Positions 63,870 to 64,000 of a stretch of DNA of 64,000 bases are shown here, one piece after another (within the stretch, counting starts at the first letter, position 1; the number at the start of each line of letters is the position of its first letter). The notes beneath the pieces were generated by a model. The model worked only from the letters and a program-made list of their open reading frames with translations. It had not been told where the DNA came from and searched no databases. This stretch comes from Saccharomonospora sp. NB11 (GTDB lineage Bacteria; Actinomycetota; Actinomycetes; Mycobacteriales; Pseudonocardiaceae), in the NCBI RefSeq assembly GCF_015910535.1, contig NZ_JACBJG010000005.1:186001-250000 (forward strand), written 5' to 3'. The position numbers and the translations under genes were made by a program.

Positions 63870-64000
63870 CGGGCCGGGTCCTCGTCGCGCGCCTGGACAA
63901 CCTCGGCGACGTGCTCCTGGCCGGTCCCGCCGTGCGGGCCGTGGCGGCACACGCCGACCACGTGGTCCTGCTCGCCGGTCCTCGCGGCCGGGCCGCGGCC
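63866..64000 (+). CDS. GT9 heptosyltransferase-like, 5' part only
   Basis: Only 45 residues are inside the window: MTGRVLVARLDNLGDVLLAGPAVRAVAA... The DNLGDVLLAGPAVRA start is the signature of glycosyltransferase family 9 (ADP-heptose:LPS heptosyltransferase). ATGA overlap with the GT2-HAD fusion. The neighbouring GmhB-like domain fits heptose transfer. Confidence 0.8.
   Translation, partial: MTGRVLVARLDNLGDVLLAGPAVRAVAAHADHVVLLAGPRGRAAA

Overview
This 64 kb window is very GC-rich chromosomal DNA from an actinobacterium. I infer a member of the Pseudonocardiaceae (Saccharomonospora/Amycolatopsis-like). The left third follows the gene order known from Mycobacterium tuberculosis Rv2464c-Rv2477c: nei, rpiB, a mycothiol-linked DsbA-like protein, pepN, DUF5130, HNH, glbO, Rv2474c-like, thioesterase, NAD-glutamate dehydrogenase, ettA. 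No phage, insertion sequence, rRNA operon or CRISPR array was seen. The only RNA gene found is tRNA-Arg(TCT). Genus assignment is inference; no search was possible.

Layout. 1-24 kb: conserved housekeeping genes for DNA repair, pentose isomerisation, aminopeptidase N, haemoglobin O, the 180-kDa glutamate dehydrogenase, translation factor EttA and a CopD/CtaG copper/oxidase-assembly protein. An unusual 79-residue protein made of GTRVT hexapeptide repeats and an LVIVD/DUF305 divergent pair interrupt this block. 24-33 kb: a secreted I36-type inhibitor, the tRNA, an alanine:cation symporter, and a complete oligosaccharide-uptake operon (binding protein, two permeases, GH13 glucosidase, LacI regulator). 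33-41 kb: an XRE regulator divergent from a methionine aminopeptidase with twin operators, NUDIX, hemerythrin, a SAV2177-type methyltransferase, an ABC exporter divergent from a DesK/DesR-type two-component pair, and folP2. 41-52 kb: many small stress-type proteins (SRPBCC, Rip3-like protease, Rho_N-like, DUF2795, heme-oxygenase-like iron enzyme, CDGSH protein, holin/DUF3618/DUF4235 membrane operon, SpoIIAB-like ATPase, DUF4383). 52-64 kb: a glycan-assembly cluster (two GT4-type transferases, tandem GT2s, pyruvyltransferase, UXS-like epimerase, carbamoyltransferase, GT2-HAD fusion, GT9 start) wrapped around a ClpC-like AAA+ chaperone.

The strongest pattern not visible from gene content is regulatory. 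From 41 to 61 kb, thirteen upstream regions carry a -35/-10 pair of the form GNNT-N15/16-GGGTAN or close variants (eight with GTTT or GGTT). This resembles the alternative sigma factor SigB/SigF promoters of actinobacteria. It would place the protease, the small stress proteins, the ClpC-like chaperone and the glycan cluster in one general-stress regulon. Several other genes look leaderless, with a -10 hexamer 5-7 nt before the start codon. Convergent genes are separated by strong GC-rich hairpins without U-tracts.
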